A DNA stretch of 5,255 nucleotides, from contig JASHYD010000140.1 in assembly GCA_030043175.1 (NCBI GenBank), forward strand, positions 1 to 5,255, read 5' to 3'. Shown here in pieces: positions 1-5,255 of this stretch. A program made the position numbers and the translations under genes. Position 1 is the first letter of the stretch, and every line of letters starts with the position of its first letter. The notes under the pieces are model-generated. The model was not told where the DNA came from. It ran no database searches and was given only the letters and a program-made list of their open reading frames with translations. Source of the stretch: Xanthobacteraceae bacterium (lineage in GTDB: Bacteria; Pseudomonadota; Alphaproteobacteria; Rhizobiales; Xanthobacteraceae).

Positions 1-535
1 CCGCGAAGAATGCCTCGCCGAATTCAGGTGTGAGGGCCGCCGGTTGCTCTGCGGGGGCATCGGATACCGCTTCTGCCGAGGCGTGTTGCCCATCCAAATT
101 GCCATTCAACGGCTGATTTACTGCGCCGCGTTGATCCGGCGTGGAACGCGGCTCAGCCCCGGGGTCGCCGTCGCGCGAGGATTGCAGGCCGCCGAGACGC
201 GCGGCAACGTCGGCAGGGGCGTCCGGGTGGCGTCGCAGCATGTCGGCGACCGCGCTGCAGGTCGCCGCCTCGACCTTGTCGATCAGGCGCAGCGCGAGCT
301 CGCCGTATTGCTGCTGTTCTTCCGCCGTATGGGTCGGCCGCTGGACGTAGAGCGCCGTCAGTGCAAGCAACAGACGCGCCGTCATATCGGCGCTGGGCCG
401 CTCGGCAAGCTCAGTCGGAATGCCGTGAGAAGATGCCGCAACCGCCACGCCGCTTCTCTCTTGGTTCGCCGCCCCGTTGCCCTGATTGCGCGCGAGCGAA
501 ATCAAGGCGGGCCGCAGGCGAGTTCGTCCCGGCAA
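1..535 (-). CDS. Conserved hypothetical protein, N-terminal part (possibly DUF2336-like), runs off the left edge
   Basis: An open minus-strand frame reads without a stop from 535 to the window edge and gives about 178 residues. A TGA at 548-550 closes the frame upstream. Residues 42-115 look like a compact helical domain (TELAERPSADMTARLLLAL, then YVQRPTHTAEEQQQYGELAL, then RLIDKVEAA, ending RRHPDAPADVAARL). A low-complexity Pro/Ala/Gln/Asp linker follows at about 116-165, and then LTPEFGEAFFA, apparently the start of a second domain cut by the edge. The helical 'ELALRLIDKVEAAT...AVADMLRRHPDAP' style recalls alphaproteobacterial DUF2336-type proteins, but this is recognition only. No signal peptide or membrane segment is visible, so it is probably cytoplasmic. 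The start is uncertain: TTG at 535 has an AAGGG 8 nt upstream, GTG at 448 follows a GAGAG-like purine stretch, and ATG at 385 falls inside the conserved-looking part. Function unknown. Confidence 0.68.
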   Translation of the reverse strand, partial: MPGRTRLRPALISLARNQGNGAANQERSGVAVAASSHGIPTELAERPSADMTARLLLALTALYVQRPTHTAEEQQQYGELALRLIDKVEAATCSAVADMLRRHPDAPADVAARLGGLQSSRDGDPGAEPRSTPDQRGAVNQPLNGNLDGQHASAEAVSDAPAEQPAALTPEFGEAFFA

Positions 536-543
536 TGTCGCTG

Positions 544-548
544 CCCTT
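544..548 (-). promoter_or_regulatory. Candidate ribosome binding site AAGGG for the left-edge gene
   Basis: On the minus strand AAGGG is followed by 8 nt (CAGCGACA) and then a TTG. It is the main reason to prefer the TTG start at 535 over the downstream GTG at 448. The site is only partly complementary to the 16S tail, so the start remains tentative. Confidence 0.35.
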
Positions 549-577
549 CAATGCGGGACACATTTCGATCGCACCTA

Positions 578-604
578 TAACGGCTTGCGTTTGACGAACC
601 GTTA
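578..604. repeat. Inverted repeat TAACGG-N15-CCGTTA upstream of the left-edge gene
   Basis: Perfect 6-bp arms at 578-583 and 599-604 flank 15 bp, about 45 bp upstream of the proposed start at 535. The size and position suit a dimeric repressor or activator site, but two 6-mers can arise by chance. No convincing -35/-10 pair was found with it. The rest of 605-715 contains only small GC hairpins (636-651 and 676-689) without T runs. Confidence 0.2.
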
Positions 605-715
605 ACCCAGTGGCGACTGAAAATGTGCTGGTGCGCCGCGGTTTCCCGCGGGGCGGCCTCCCGCTTGCCGGCGCACGCAGGCTGCTGCGACAGGCGCTAT
701 CGGATGCCTATGAAG

Positions 716-1573
716 TCAAAAATCGGCCTTCGTGGCCTCGGGCAGCGGCACCAGACCGTGGCTGAAGAAATCGCCGTTATTTTCGTTGCACGTCGCCGTC
801 GATAACGGCGCATTTTCGACACGGCGCCACCGCTGCACCGCGCTCCAGGGCGTCGTGAATGCGCCCGGGTCCTCGACGAACACCGAGACGTCGACGCTCA
901 TGCGATCGGCCGCGAGTTTCCAGCGCTCCACCACGTGAAGTTGGTCGGTGTGCGGTGTGCGATAGTTGTCGACAAAGGACTTGGGCGAAATGCCGATTGT
1001 GTCGATCACCAGGGTATCGCCGTTCTCGTAGTGGCCAACCGATTCTCCGTACCAGGAGGGCTTCACGTTTTTCGAGTGCGTCACATTAAGGTAGATCCGG
1101 CGAATTTCCGGTCCGCCCTGGTTAAGGACCACGACCTTCGTGGGCATCTGGTAGAAGAAGAACGGCTCAACCAATGAATAAGCGACAAAGCCCGGCACCC
1201 CGACCGGCCAGCAGCGCTCGCGCGCCCGAAACGGCACCTTGCCGGCCAGCACCTCGTCATTCGCCTTCTTCATCGACGCAATCGTCCAGGGCTGCAGGAT
1301 CGGGTTGGCAAGATCGGCGACCCGATAGGTCGACTGCTTGCCGCTGCCGTTAGGAACATAGGGATGGGCCTTGTCGAACGTGACGGGGCCCGGCCCGCCG
1401 GTTGGCGGCGCGAGGAGATCATCCACGCCAAAAGAGCGGTCGAGCACCCAGCCGGTCGTCATGGTCGGGGCGAAATCCGGGATGACTTGCTTCTTGACCT
1501 CCTCCGCCGCCACGACAGCGCTTGCCACACAGAAGAGACCCGTGGTCAGGCACAGCAAACGAAATTTGAACAT
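716..1573 (-). CDS. Conserved exported protein of uncharacterised family
   Basis: A 285-residue protein starting at ATG 1573 with a good Shine-Dalgarno (AAGGGA at 1579-1584, 5 nt before the start) and ending in TGA. Residues 1-23 form a Sec signal peptide: F-K-F-R, a hydrophobic core (LLCLTTGLFCVASAVV), and a probable cut after VAA before EEV. The mature protein has no membrane segment, so it is periplasmic or secreted. Recognisable family-style blocks are LANPILQPW (88-96), KKANDEVLAGK (102-112), RERCWPVGVPG (118-128), RRIYLNV (158-164), SWYGESVGHYENGDTLVIDT (173-192), HTDQLHVVERW (208-218) and DPGAFTTPW (235-243). This pattern (GDSxGHW.GDTLVVDT ... LHVVERF ... PW) occurs in many conserved hypothetical proteins of proteobacteria and acidobacteria with no assigned activity. 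Two cysteines, C121 and C262, remain after export and could pair. The downstream VOC-type neighbour is also exported, but no shared function is evident. Confidence 0.88.
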   Translation of the reverse strand: MFKFRLLCLTTGLFCVASAVVAAEEVKKQVIPDFAPTMTTGWVLDRSFGVDDLLAPPTGGPGPVTFDKAHPYVPNGSGKQSTYRVADLANPILQPWTIASMKKANDEVLAGKVPFRARERCWPVGVPGFVAYSLVEPFFFYQMPTKVVVLNQGGPEIRRIYLNVTHSKNVKPSWYGESVGHYENGDTLVIDTIGISPKSFVDNYRTPHTDQLHVVERWKLAADRMSVDVSVFVEDPGAFTTPWSAVQRWRRVENAPLSTATCNENNGDFFSHGLVPLPEATKADF

Positions 1574-1618
1574 CGGCGTCCCTTCACTCAGCGTTTTACC
1601 CCCGGCCGTTGGGAGTAA

Positions 1619-1702
1619 GCGTAGCCCGGATTGAGCGACCCCACCATCGCCTTGACCACAAGGCGATGGTGCCCTGATCGGTGACGCTCAACCGGGCCAC
1701 GC
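1619..1702. repeat. 84-bp nested palindrome, REP-like element and probable terminator for the VOC gene
   Basis: The outer arms 1619-1637 and 1685-1702 pair over 18 positions around one bulged A (1630). The inner arms 1642-1654 (CACCATCGCCTTG) and 1659-1671 are a perfect 13-bp stem with an ACCA loop. In the outer stem, position 1623 against 1698 is an A-C mismatch on the plus strand but a G-U wobble in minus-strand RNA, so the full stem forms best in RNA of the flanking minus-strand genes. The left edge (GTAGCCCGGATTGAGCG) resembles the start of dispersed palindromic repeats common in Bradyrhizobium-type genomes. It lies in the gap between the VOC gene stop and the next minus-strand gene. No T run follows, so termination or 3'-end protection is inferred. 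Confidence 0.7.
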
Positions 1703-1708
1703 ACTTAA

Positions 1709-1746
1709 GATGCGCAGGGTCCTGCTAGCGCACGCAGACGCGCATC
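1709..1746 (-). terminator. Small inverted repeat just after the VOC gene stop
   Basis: GATGCGC at 1709-1715 and GCGCATC at 1740-1746 are perfect 7-bp arms separated by 24 nt. They begin 13 nt beyond the VOC gene's TAG on the minus strand. The loop is long and no T run follows, so a terminator role is weakly supported. The larger palindrome just downstream is the better candidate. Confidence 0.2.
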
Positions 1747-1759
1747 GGCAGGGCGATCG

Positions 1760-2578
1760 CTAGAGTACTGGCGACCCCAACGGCGCCCGTTCGATAATCT
1801 CGATGCGGGTACCCCAGGGATCGGTGATGTACGTAATGCTGCTGCCGTTGGGAACCTTGCGAGCCGGCTCGTCGAGCTTGATGCCTTCCGCCTCGATCTT
1901 CTTTACGAAGGCTGCATGGTCCTTCACGTCGAAGCCGATGTGATCGAGGATGCGACCGCGGGTCGGCGCCTGAGCCGTGTCGGCCTTGGCAAACCTGATC
2001 TGGACGCCCGGGATGTCCACCACCGGCGCGTTGTTGCGGGTGCCGGCCTTGCCGCCGAAGGTCTTTGCATACCAGGCCTGAGCCTTGGGAATCTCGGCTT
2101 CCTGGAGGGACAGGTGGACGTGCTCATTGCGGATCGGCACCGATTGCGCCTTGTCTTCGAGGATTTCGATGCGCACGCCGTCCGGCGTCACGACGAAGGC
2201 CTGGTCTGGCCTGTTGTTGGTGCCGGGAAGCACCGGCACGCCCGCGGCTTTCCACTTGGCGACCTGCTCCTGGACATTGTTGACGATGAAGCCGACATGG
2301 TTGACCACCGAACCCGGGGTGCCGCCTTCTCCCTTTTCGTTCCCGAGGTTCAGGTTGATGTAAAGGCCGGGGAACATCATCAGCGGGTTGCCGCCGACCA
2401 TGAACATCTTTGCGCCCATGGCGAGAAAGAGCTTCTTGTTTACTTCCACGTCTTTCGAAATGAGATGCCAGTGACCCATGGTCACGCCGGCTTCGTTGAA
2501 CGGGGCCGGCTGCGCGGCCGCGGTACCTGCGGTCAGCGCCGAGGCCAACAATAGAGCTGCGAATGCGGTGGTCTTCAT
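1760..2578 (-). CDS. Exported VOC-superfamily (glyoxalase/dioxygenase-fold) protein with two modules
   Basis: A 272-residue protein starting at ATG 2578, preceded by GGGAGG (2584-2589) at 5-nt spacing, and ending in TAG. The frame stays open upstream to 2977, but that part reads as junk, and the SD plus signal peptide fix the start here. Residues 1-22 are a Sec signal peptide (MKTT, AFAALLLASALTAG, TAAA before QPAP). Two beta-alpha-beta-beta-beta modules follow. The first has H36/H38 (GHWHLIS), H94 (NHVGF) and E139 (VRIEILE). The second has H153/H155 (NEHVHLSL), H213 (LDHIGF) and E260 (TRIEIIE), each module ending in a TPDG or TDPWG turn. These His/Glu positions match VOC metal ligands, so a metal-dependent lyase, isomerase or dioxygenase activity is possible; the substrate is unknown. 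Export is unusual for a fold usually found in the cytoplasm. Annotators would probably call it a VOC family protein. Confidence 0.93.
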   Translation of the reverse strand: MKTTAFAALLLASALTAGTAAAQPAPFNEAGVTMGHWHLISKDVEVNKKLFLAMGAKMFMVGGNPLMMFPGLYINLNLGNEKGEGGTPGSVVNHVGFIVNNVQEQVAKWKAAGVPVLPGTNNRPDQAFVVTPDGVRIEILEDKAQSVPIRNEHVHLSLQEAEIPKAQAWYAKTFGGKAGTRNNAPVVDIPGVQIRFAKADTAQAPTRGRILDHIGFDVKDHAAFVKKIEAEGIKLDEPARKVPNGSSITYITDPWGTRIEIIERAPLGSPVL

Positions 2579-2729
2579 GGATACCTCCCAGTTGAGATGG
2601 ATTTTTCGTGTTGCCGCGCGATGCGAATTGAACGCTATCAGCCCGCGGGGACATGGGAAAGCGTCCTCAAGCGGAATTTTCCAGCTGGGCCGGCTGTAGC
2701 CGGGTTGATGGCAATGCCGTCCGGGGCCC

Positions 2730-3307
2730 GACAAGTGGCATCTCGCCATTGTCTGTGCAGTGCCGGACCAGCGAGGGGTAGGCATAAAGGCATGCTCGAT
2801 CGATTTCGGCGTCGCCAATCTCGTCGACGATTGGCGTCCTACTCCGGGGCTGACGTCGAGCGGATCCGCCATTCTCCCTTCGCCGTGGCGCTCTGCAACG
2901 GCACGGCACCAGAAGCGCCAAGCGCCCGCTGAAGAAAGTCCACCGGAAAGGAGTGGCGCCTCGCGAAAGCACGCCAACTACTGCATTTCCAGACTGTTGC
3001 GAACGCCGAACGCTTGCGATCGAAGACCTGACGCACATACGCAAGCGGGGCCACAAGGAACGTTGCACGGATCGTCGTTAGCTTTGCCGGTCCGTGACAT
3101 ACAAGGCGGCGCAGATGCTGTCGATCCGCCTCACGCCAGCCGGACATGTCCGAAGTGCGGGCCGATCCGCAAGGTCGCAAGACTCAAGACGTCTTCTCAC
3201 GTGCCGATTGCGGCTATGGCGCCGCTCATGACTTTGTTGGTGCACGAAGTATCCGGGCGTCGGCCGCTCTTCTAGCAACGGCTCCTCAAGCTCTCCGCCA
3301 GGTATGA
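2730..3307 (+). pseudogene. tnpB: Decayed TnpB (IS200/IS605-family RNA-guided nuclease) relic, C-terminal half
   Basis: No intact ORF exists, but TnpB-like blocks appear in the right order across the three plus frames. These are DKWHLAIVCAVP (2730-2765) and SIDFGVANL with the RuvC-I Asp at 2802-2804. YSGADVERIR (2840-2869), GKEWRLAK (2945-2968) and KHANYCISRLL (2967-2999) follow. LAIEDLTHIRKR has the RuvC-II Glu at 3022-3024, then come TYKAAQ (3097-3114) and VDPPHASRTCPKCG (3120-3161). Last are RKTQDVFSRADCGYG (3176-3220) and AAHDFVGARSI (3221-3253), the latter with the RuvC-III Asp at 3230-3232. At least five frame changes separate them, with TGA at 2930 and TAG at 3079 inside. The second zinc-ribbon pair, normally FxCxxCG, reads FSRADCG, so one Cys has become Arg. 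The last frame ends in TGA at 3305. The N-terminal half of a typical ~400-residue TnpB is missing and the left boundary is uncertain. Enough survives to identify the family, but it cannot make a nuclease. Confidence 0.82.
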
Positions 3308-3326
3308 GGCAAGAGGGAGGCTCACA

Positions 3327-3360
3327 CCTGAAAGCGGCCGCAAAAGATGCCGCCTTCAGG
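3327..3360 (-). terminator. Strong 12-bp hairpin downstream of the pentapeptide gene
   Basis: On the minus strand CCTGAAGGCGGC, a 10-nt loop and GCCGCTTTCAGG form a 12-pair stem (11 Watson-Crick and one G-U) that begins 11 nt after the TAA of the pentapeptide gene. In plus-strand RNA the same position is an A-C mismatch, so the fold favours the minus transcript. No T run follows the stem. It also lies 20 nt past the end of the TnpB relic, so it could instead derive from that element's right-end hairpin. Confidence 0.55.
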
Positions 3361-3371
3361 CAGGGTTTTGG

Positions 3372-4262
3372 TTACGGATGCACGCTGTTGTCCGGCATGA
3401 TGGCGCCCTTAAAATTGGTGCCGGTCTCATTCGCATTGAACAGCTTTGCCGCCGAGAGTCGCGAATCCCCAAGGTCAGCCCGGGTCAGGTCGGCATCGGC
3501 AAGGTCGGCCTGGAAAAAGTCCGCCCCGTGGAGTACGGCGCCGGAAAGGTTTGAGGTCCGCATGTTGGCACGCACCAAATTCGTGTGCTCGCCGCTGGCG
3601 CCGCTGATATCAGCCCGCAACAAGGTCGCTCCATAGAGGTTTGCCTCGGTCAGCGTCGCGCCCCGCAGGCTCGCATTGGTAAGCCTCGCCTCCCAAAGGT
3701 CCGCGAAGGTGAGATTGGCGCCGTCGAGCTTGGCAACGATCAGCCTGGCGCTGCCCATGAGGGCCGCGCTGAGATCCGCGCCGGTGAAATCGGCGCCGCC
3801 CGCCTCGATTTGGAATAACAGGGCCTGGCTCAGCTTCGCGCGCTGAAGCTTGGCGGAGGTCAGGACTGCTGCGTTGAGGTTGGCGCCCGAGAGGTCGGCA
3901 TCAGACAGGTTTGCACCGCGCAGTGTGGCGCGGTGCAAGGTCGCGCCCTGAAGGTTGGCGCCAGTGAGATTGGCACCGGTGAGGTCGTGCCGCTTGAGCG
4001 GGGCGCCCGCGAGGTTGGCGCCGGACAGGTTCGCCCCGCGAAGGATTGTGCGGGAGAAACTCGCGGTGCGCAGATCAGCGCCCGACAGGTTGGTACCGGT
4101 GAGGTCCCGCCGGTCGAGCTTCGCCCCGCGAAGGTCGCAGCCGGGGCAGTCGATGGTTTGCCCGGCAAGGAACGCGTCGCGATCCTGCGCGGCCGCTGTC
4201 GCGCCTGCGCCGGCCATCACGGCGGCCAACATCCCGAGCAGGGCGGCGCAGGGCCGATCCAC
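3372..4262 (-). CDS. Exported pentapeptide-repeat protein
   Basis: From GTG at 4262 this gives 296 residues. A TTG at 4274 would add four. GTG is preferred because GGAGGA sits just upstream (4266-4271) and the signal peptide then starts M-D-R-P, with the hydrophobic core [19 protein letters not shown] cut before QDRD. A short mature leader ends in DCPGCDL, whose CxxC (C39, C42) could form a disulfide after export. From that second Cys onward about 245 residues are 49 consecutive A(D/N)LxG-type pentapeptides with no insertion or deletion, for example [13 protein letters not shown] and [15 protein letters not shown] few units are degenerate (IEAGG, ASGEH, ANETG). Such repeats fold as a four-sided beta helix of four units per turn, so this should make roughly twelve coils. 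No enzymatic domain is attached. Some family members bind DNA gyrase in the cytoplasm, which is unlikely for an exported one. Role unknown; a binding or scaffold surface is the fair guess. Confidence 0.92.
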   Translation of the reverse strand: MDRPCAALLGMLAAVMAGAGATAAAQDRDAFLAGQTIDCPGCDLRGAKLDRRDLTGTNLSGADLRTASFSRTILRGANLSGANLAGAPLKRHDLTGANLTGANLQGATLHRATLRGANLSDADLSGANLNAAVLTSAKLQRAKLSQALLFQIEAGGADFTGADLSAALMGSARLIVAKLDGANLTFADLWEARLTNASLRGATLTEANLYGATLLRADISGASGEHTNLVRANMRTSNLSGAVLHGADFFQADLADADLTRADLGDSRLSAAKLFNANETGTNFKGAIMPDNSVHP

Positions 4263-4265
4263 GAT

Positions 4266-4271
4266 TCCTCC
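4266..4271 (-). promoter_or_regulatory. Ribosome binding site GGAGGA supporting the GTG start of the pentapeptide gene
   Basis: On the minus strand GGAGGA is followed by ATC and then GTG (4260-4262). The 3-4 nt spacing is short. The rival TTG at 4274 overlaps the region just before this site and depends on a GGAGG at 4287-4291, 12 nt away, which is too far and lies close to the predicted transcription start. Confidence 0.45.
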
Positions 4272-4296
4272 CAATGCCGGTGGAGACCTCCGGGCA

Positions 4297-4325
4297 ATAA
4301 CAACATTTTAGTGACAGCCGGACAA
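4297..4325 (-). promoter_or_regulatory. Candidate sigma70-type promoter of the pentapeptide gene
   Basis: On the minus strand TTGTCC (4320-4325) and TGTTAT (4297-4302) are separated by exactly 17 bp. Each matches its consensus hexamer at four of six bases. Transcription would start near 4290, giving a leader of about 28 nt to the GTG. This is a by-eye match in a 113-bp divergent gap and needs mapping. Confidence 0.3.
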
Positions 4326-4335
4326 CTCCGTGACA
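4311..4335. repeat. Direct repeat GTGACA in the divergent intergenic region
   Basis: GTGACA occurs at 4311-4316 and again at 4330-4335, 19 bp apart (about two helical turns). The pair flanks the -35 hexamer proposed for the leftward gene, and the second copy is 40 bp before the rightward ATG. It could be a regulator site shared by both genes, but hexamer pairs are frequent by chance. Confidence 0.18.
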
Positions 4336-4375
4336 TCCAGTCCCGGTCATTTTGTTCTGGAGACCGAAAGCCGAC

Positions 4376-5255
4376 ATGCGAGCCCTCACTCTGATTGCAG
4401 ACCGCAAGCTTGAGCTTGCCGAGCTGGCGGGACCGCCCGCACCGGGCGCCGGCGAAGTCCAGATTCGCATCAAGGCGGTCGGACTCAATCACATCGACCT
4501 GTGGGGGTACCGCGGCATGGCCTTCGCCAAACGCAAGCTGCCGCTCGTTGTCGGCGCCGAGGCCGCCGGCGAGGTGACGCATGTCGGCGCTGGCGTATCG
4601 TCGCTCGCGCCCGGTGATCCGGTGGTGATGTATGGCGCACTCACCTGCGGGATCTGCAGTGCGTGCCGCGAGGGTCGCGACAATCTGTGCGAGAACGTCG
4701 CCGGCATCATGGGCTTCCACGTGGACGGCTTCGCCCGCGATGTCGTCACCATGCCGGAGCGACTTGTCATCAAGGCACCAGCAGGCGTGGCGATGCGCGA
4801 TCTCGCCTGCGCCCCGATCGCCTTCGCGACCCCGGAGCACATGCTGTTCGACAACGCCAAGCTCAAGTCTGGCGAAACGATCCTGGTCCATGCCGCCGGA
4901 TCAGGCATCGGCACCACCGCCATCAAGATGGCCAAGGCGACCGGCTGCACCGTCATCACCACAGTCGGTGATGATGCCAAAGACGAAAAGGCGCGGGCGC
5001 TTGGCGCGGACCATGTGATCAACTACCGCACAGACCGTTTCGAGCACGTGGTGCGGAAAATCACTGGCAAGAAGGGCGTTGACGTGGTGTTCGAGCACAC
5101 CGGCGCCGACACCTTTCCCGGCTCCCTGCTTTCGCTCAAGCGCGGCGGTCGGCTCGTCACATGCGGTGCCACGTCGGGGCCTTCGACGACGCTCAATCTG
5201 ATGCAGCTGTTTCAGCAGCAATACAAGATTTTCGGCTCGTTCGGCGCCTCGATGG
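4376..5255 (+). CDS. Zinc-type medium-chain dehydrogenase / quinone oxidoreductase, C-terminus beyond the right edge
   Basis: ATG 4376 opens a frame of 293 codons with no stop before the window edge. Family members run to about 340 residues, so perhaps 50 are missing. A GGAGA at 4359-4363 lies 12 nt upstream, a rather long spacing, but the MRALTLIADRKLEL start looks like the family. The N-terminal GroES-like domain includes GAGEVQIRIKAVGLNHIDLWG (split about residues 24-44) and VVGAEAAGEV. A four-cysteine structural zinc lobe follows (C91, C94, C97, C105 in TCGICSACREGRDNLC). The Rossmann domain has HAAGSGIGTTAIKMAK (172-187) for NAD(P), then ARALGADHVINY and GVDVVFEHTG. The usual catalytic zinc ligands are absent: N38 replaces Cys and A61 replaces the His of GHE. 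It is probably an NAD(P)H-dependent quinone or enone reductase rather than a classical alcohol dehydrogenase. It is divergent from the pentapeptide gene. Substrate not determinable. Confidence 0.92.
   Translation, partial: MRALTLIADRKLELAELAGPPAPGAGEVQIRIKAVGLNHIDLWGYRGMAFAKRKLPLVVGAEAAGEVTHVGAGVSSLAPGDPVVMYGALTCGICSACREGRDNLCENVAGIMGFHVDGFARDVVTMPERLVIKAPAGVAMRDLACAPIAFATPEHMLFDNAKLKSGETILVHAAGSGIGTTAIKMAKATGCTVITTVGDDAKDEKARALGADHVINYRTDRFEHVVRKITGKKGVDVVFEHTGADTFPGSLLSLKRGGRLVTCGATSGPSTTLNLMQLFQQQYKIFGSFGASM

Noticed and set aside
44..580. A 178-codon plus-strand ORF at the left edge
   Set aside because: The opposite strand gives a more protein-like frame (helical domain, Pro-rich linker, LTPEFGEAFFA) that continues through the window edge. 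The plus ORF is Arg/Cys-rich shadow sequence.
636..651. CCGCGG-TTTC-CCGCGG hairpin as a terminator for the 716-1573 gene
   Set aside because: The stem is only 6 bp of self-palindromic GC sequence, 65 nt past the stop and with no T run; too weak in a GC-rich genome to call.
676..689. CGCAG-GCTG-CTGCG hairpin after the 716-1573 gene
   Set aside because: A 5-bp stem with no T run is expected by chance here.
1916..2554. A 212-codon plus-strand ORF opposite the VOC gene
   Set aside because: It is the antisense of a clear VOC coding sequence in a GC-rich genome, with no domain or ribosome binding site of its own.
2579..2977. N-terminal extension of the VOC protein by 133 residues
   Set aside because: The extension is low-quality sequence, overlaps the TnpB relic on the other strand, and would bury an obvious signal peptide and a good Shine-Dalgarno site at 2584-2589.
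2760..3275. A 171-codon plus-strand ORF as a real gene
   Set aside because: Only pieces of it (SIDFGVANL, ASRTCPKCG) look like protein. The missing TnpB motifs between and after them lie in the other two frames, so it is a chance open stretch through a pseudogene.
3372..4262. The periodic DNA here as a tandem repeat or CRISPR array
   Set aside because: The period is 15 bp with wide sequence variation and follows the pentapeptide code; there are no conserved direct repeats with unique spacers.
3933..4394. Plus-strand ORFs with repetitive VGA/EVG text
   Set aside because: They are the antisense of the pentapeptide repeats; the periodicity is inherited from the minus-strand gene.

Overview
The window is GC-rich, and its genes resemble those of a soil or root-associated alphaproteobacterium, most likely the Bradyrhizobium/Rhodopseudomonas group (Nitrobacteraceae). 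That placement rests on three things: a secreted tandem-VOC protein and a CxxC pentapeptide-repeat protein of types I associate with that group, and an intergenic palindrome that begins like the 'GTAGCCCGGAT' REP-like repeats common there. It is an inference from recognition, not from a search.

Layout from left to right. Bases 1-535 (minus) hold the N-terminal part of a conserved hypothetical protein that leaves the window on the left. Bases 716-1573 (minus) encode a secreted or periplasmic protein of a conserved but uncharacterised family. Bases 1619-1702 hold a large nested palindrome, REP-like and/or terminator. Bases 1760-2578 (minus) encode an exported two-module VOC (glyoxalase/bleomycin-resistance/dioxygenase fold) protein. 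Bases 2579-3371 contain no intact gene. Spread over three plus-strand frames, however, is a decayed TnpB (IS200/IS605-family RNA-guided nuclease) relic at about 2730-3307, followed by a strong hairpin at 3327-3360. Bases 3372-4262 (minus) encode an exported pentapeptide-repeat protein made of 49 consecutive in-register pentapeptides. After a divergent intergenic region, 4376-5255 (plus) holds the first 293 codons of a zinc-type medium-chain dehydrogenase/quinone oxidoreductase that leaves the window on the right.

The intact genes do not form an obvious single pathway. Three of the five (716-1573, 1760-2578, 3372-4262) carry Sec-type signal peptides, so the centre of the window is a cluster of exported proteins with no recognised joint function. 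The most notable feature that ordinary ORF calling would miss is the TnpB relic. It keeps codons for all three RuvC acidic residues, but they lie in different reading frames, it has in-frame stops, and one zinc-ribbon cysteine has become arginine. I found no CRISPR array, tRNA or rRNA, and no intact mobile element.
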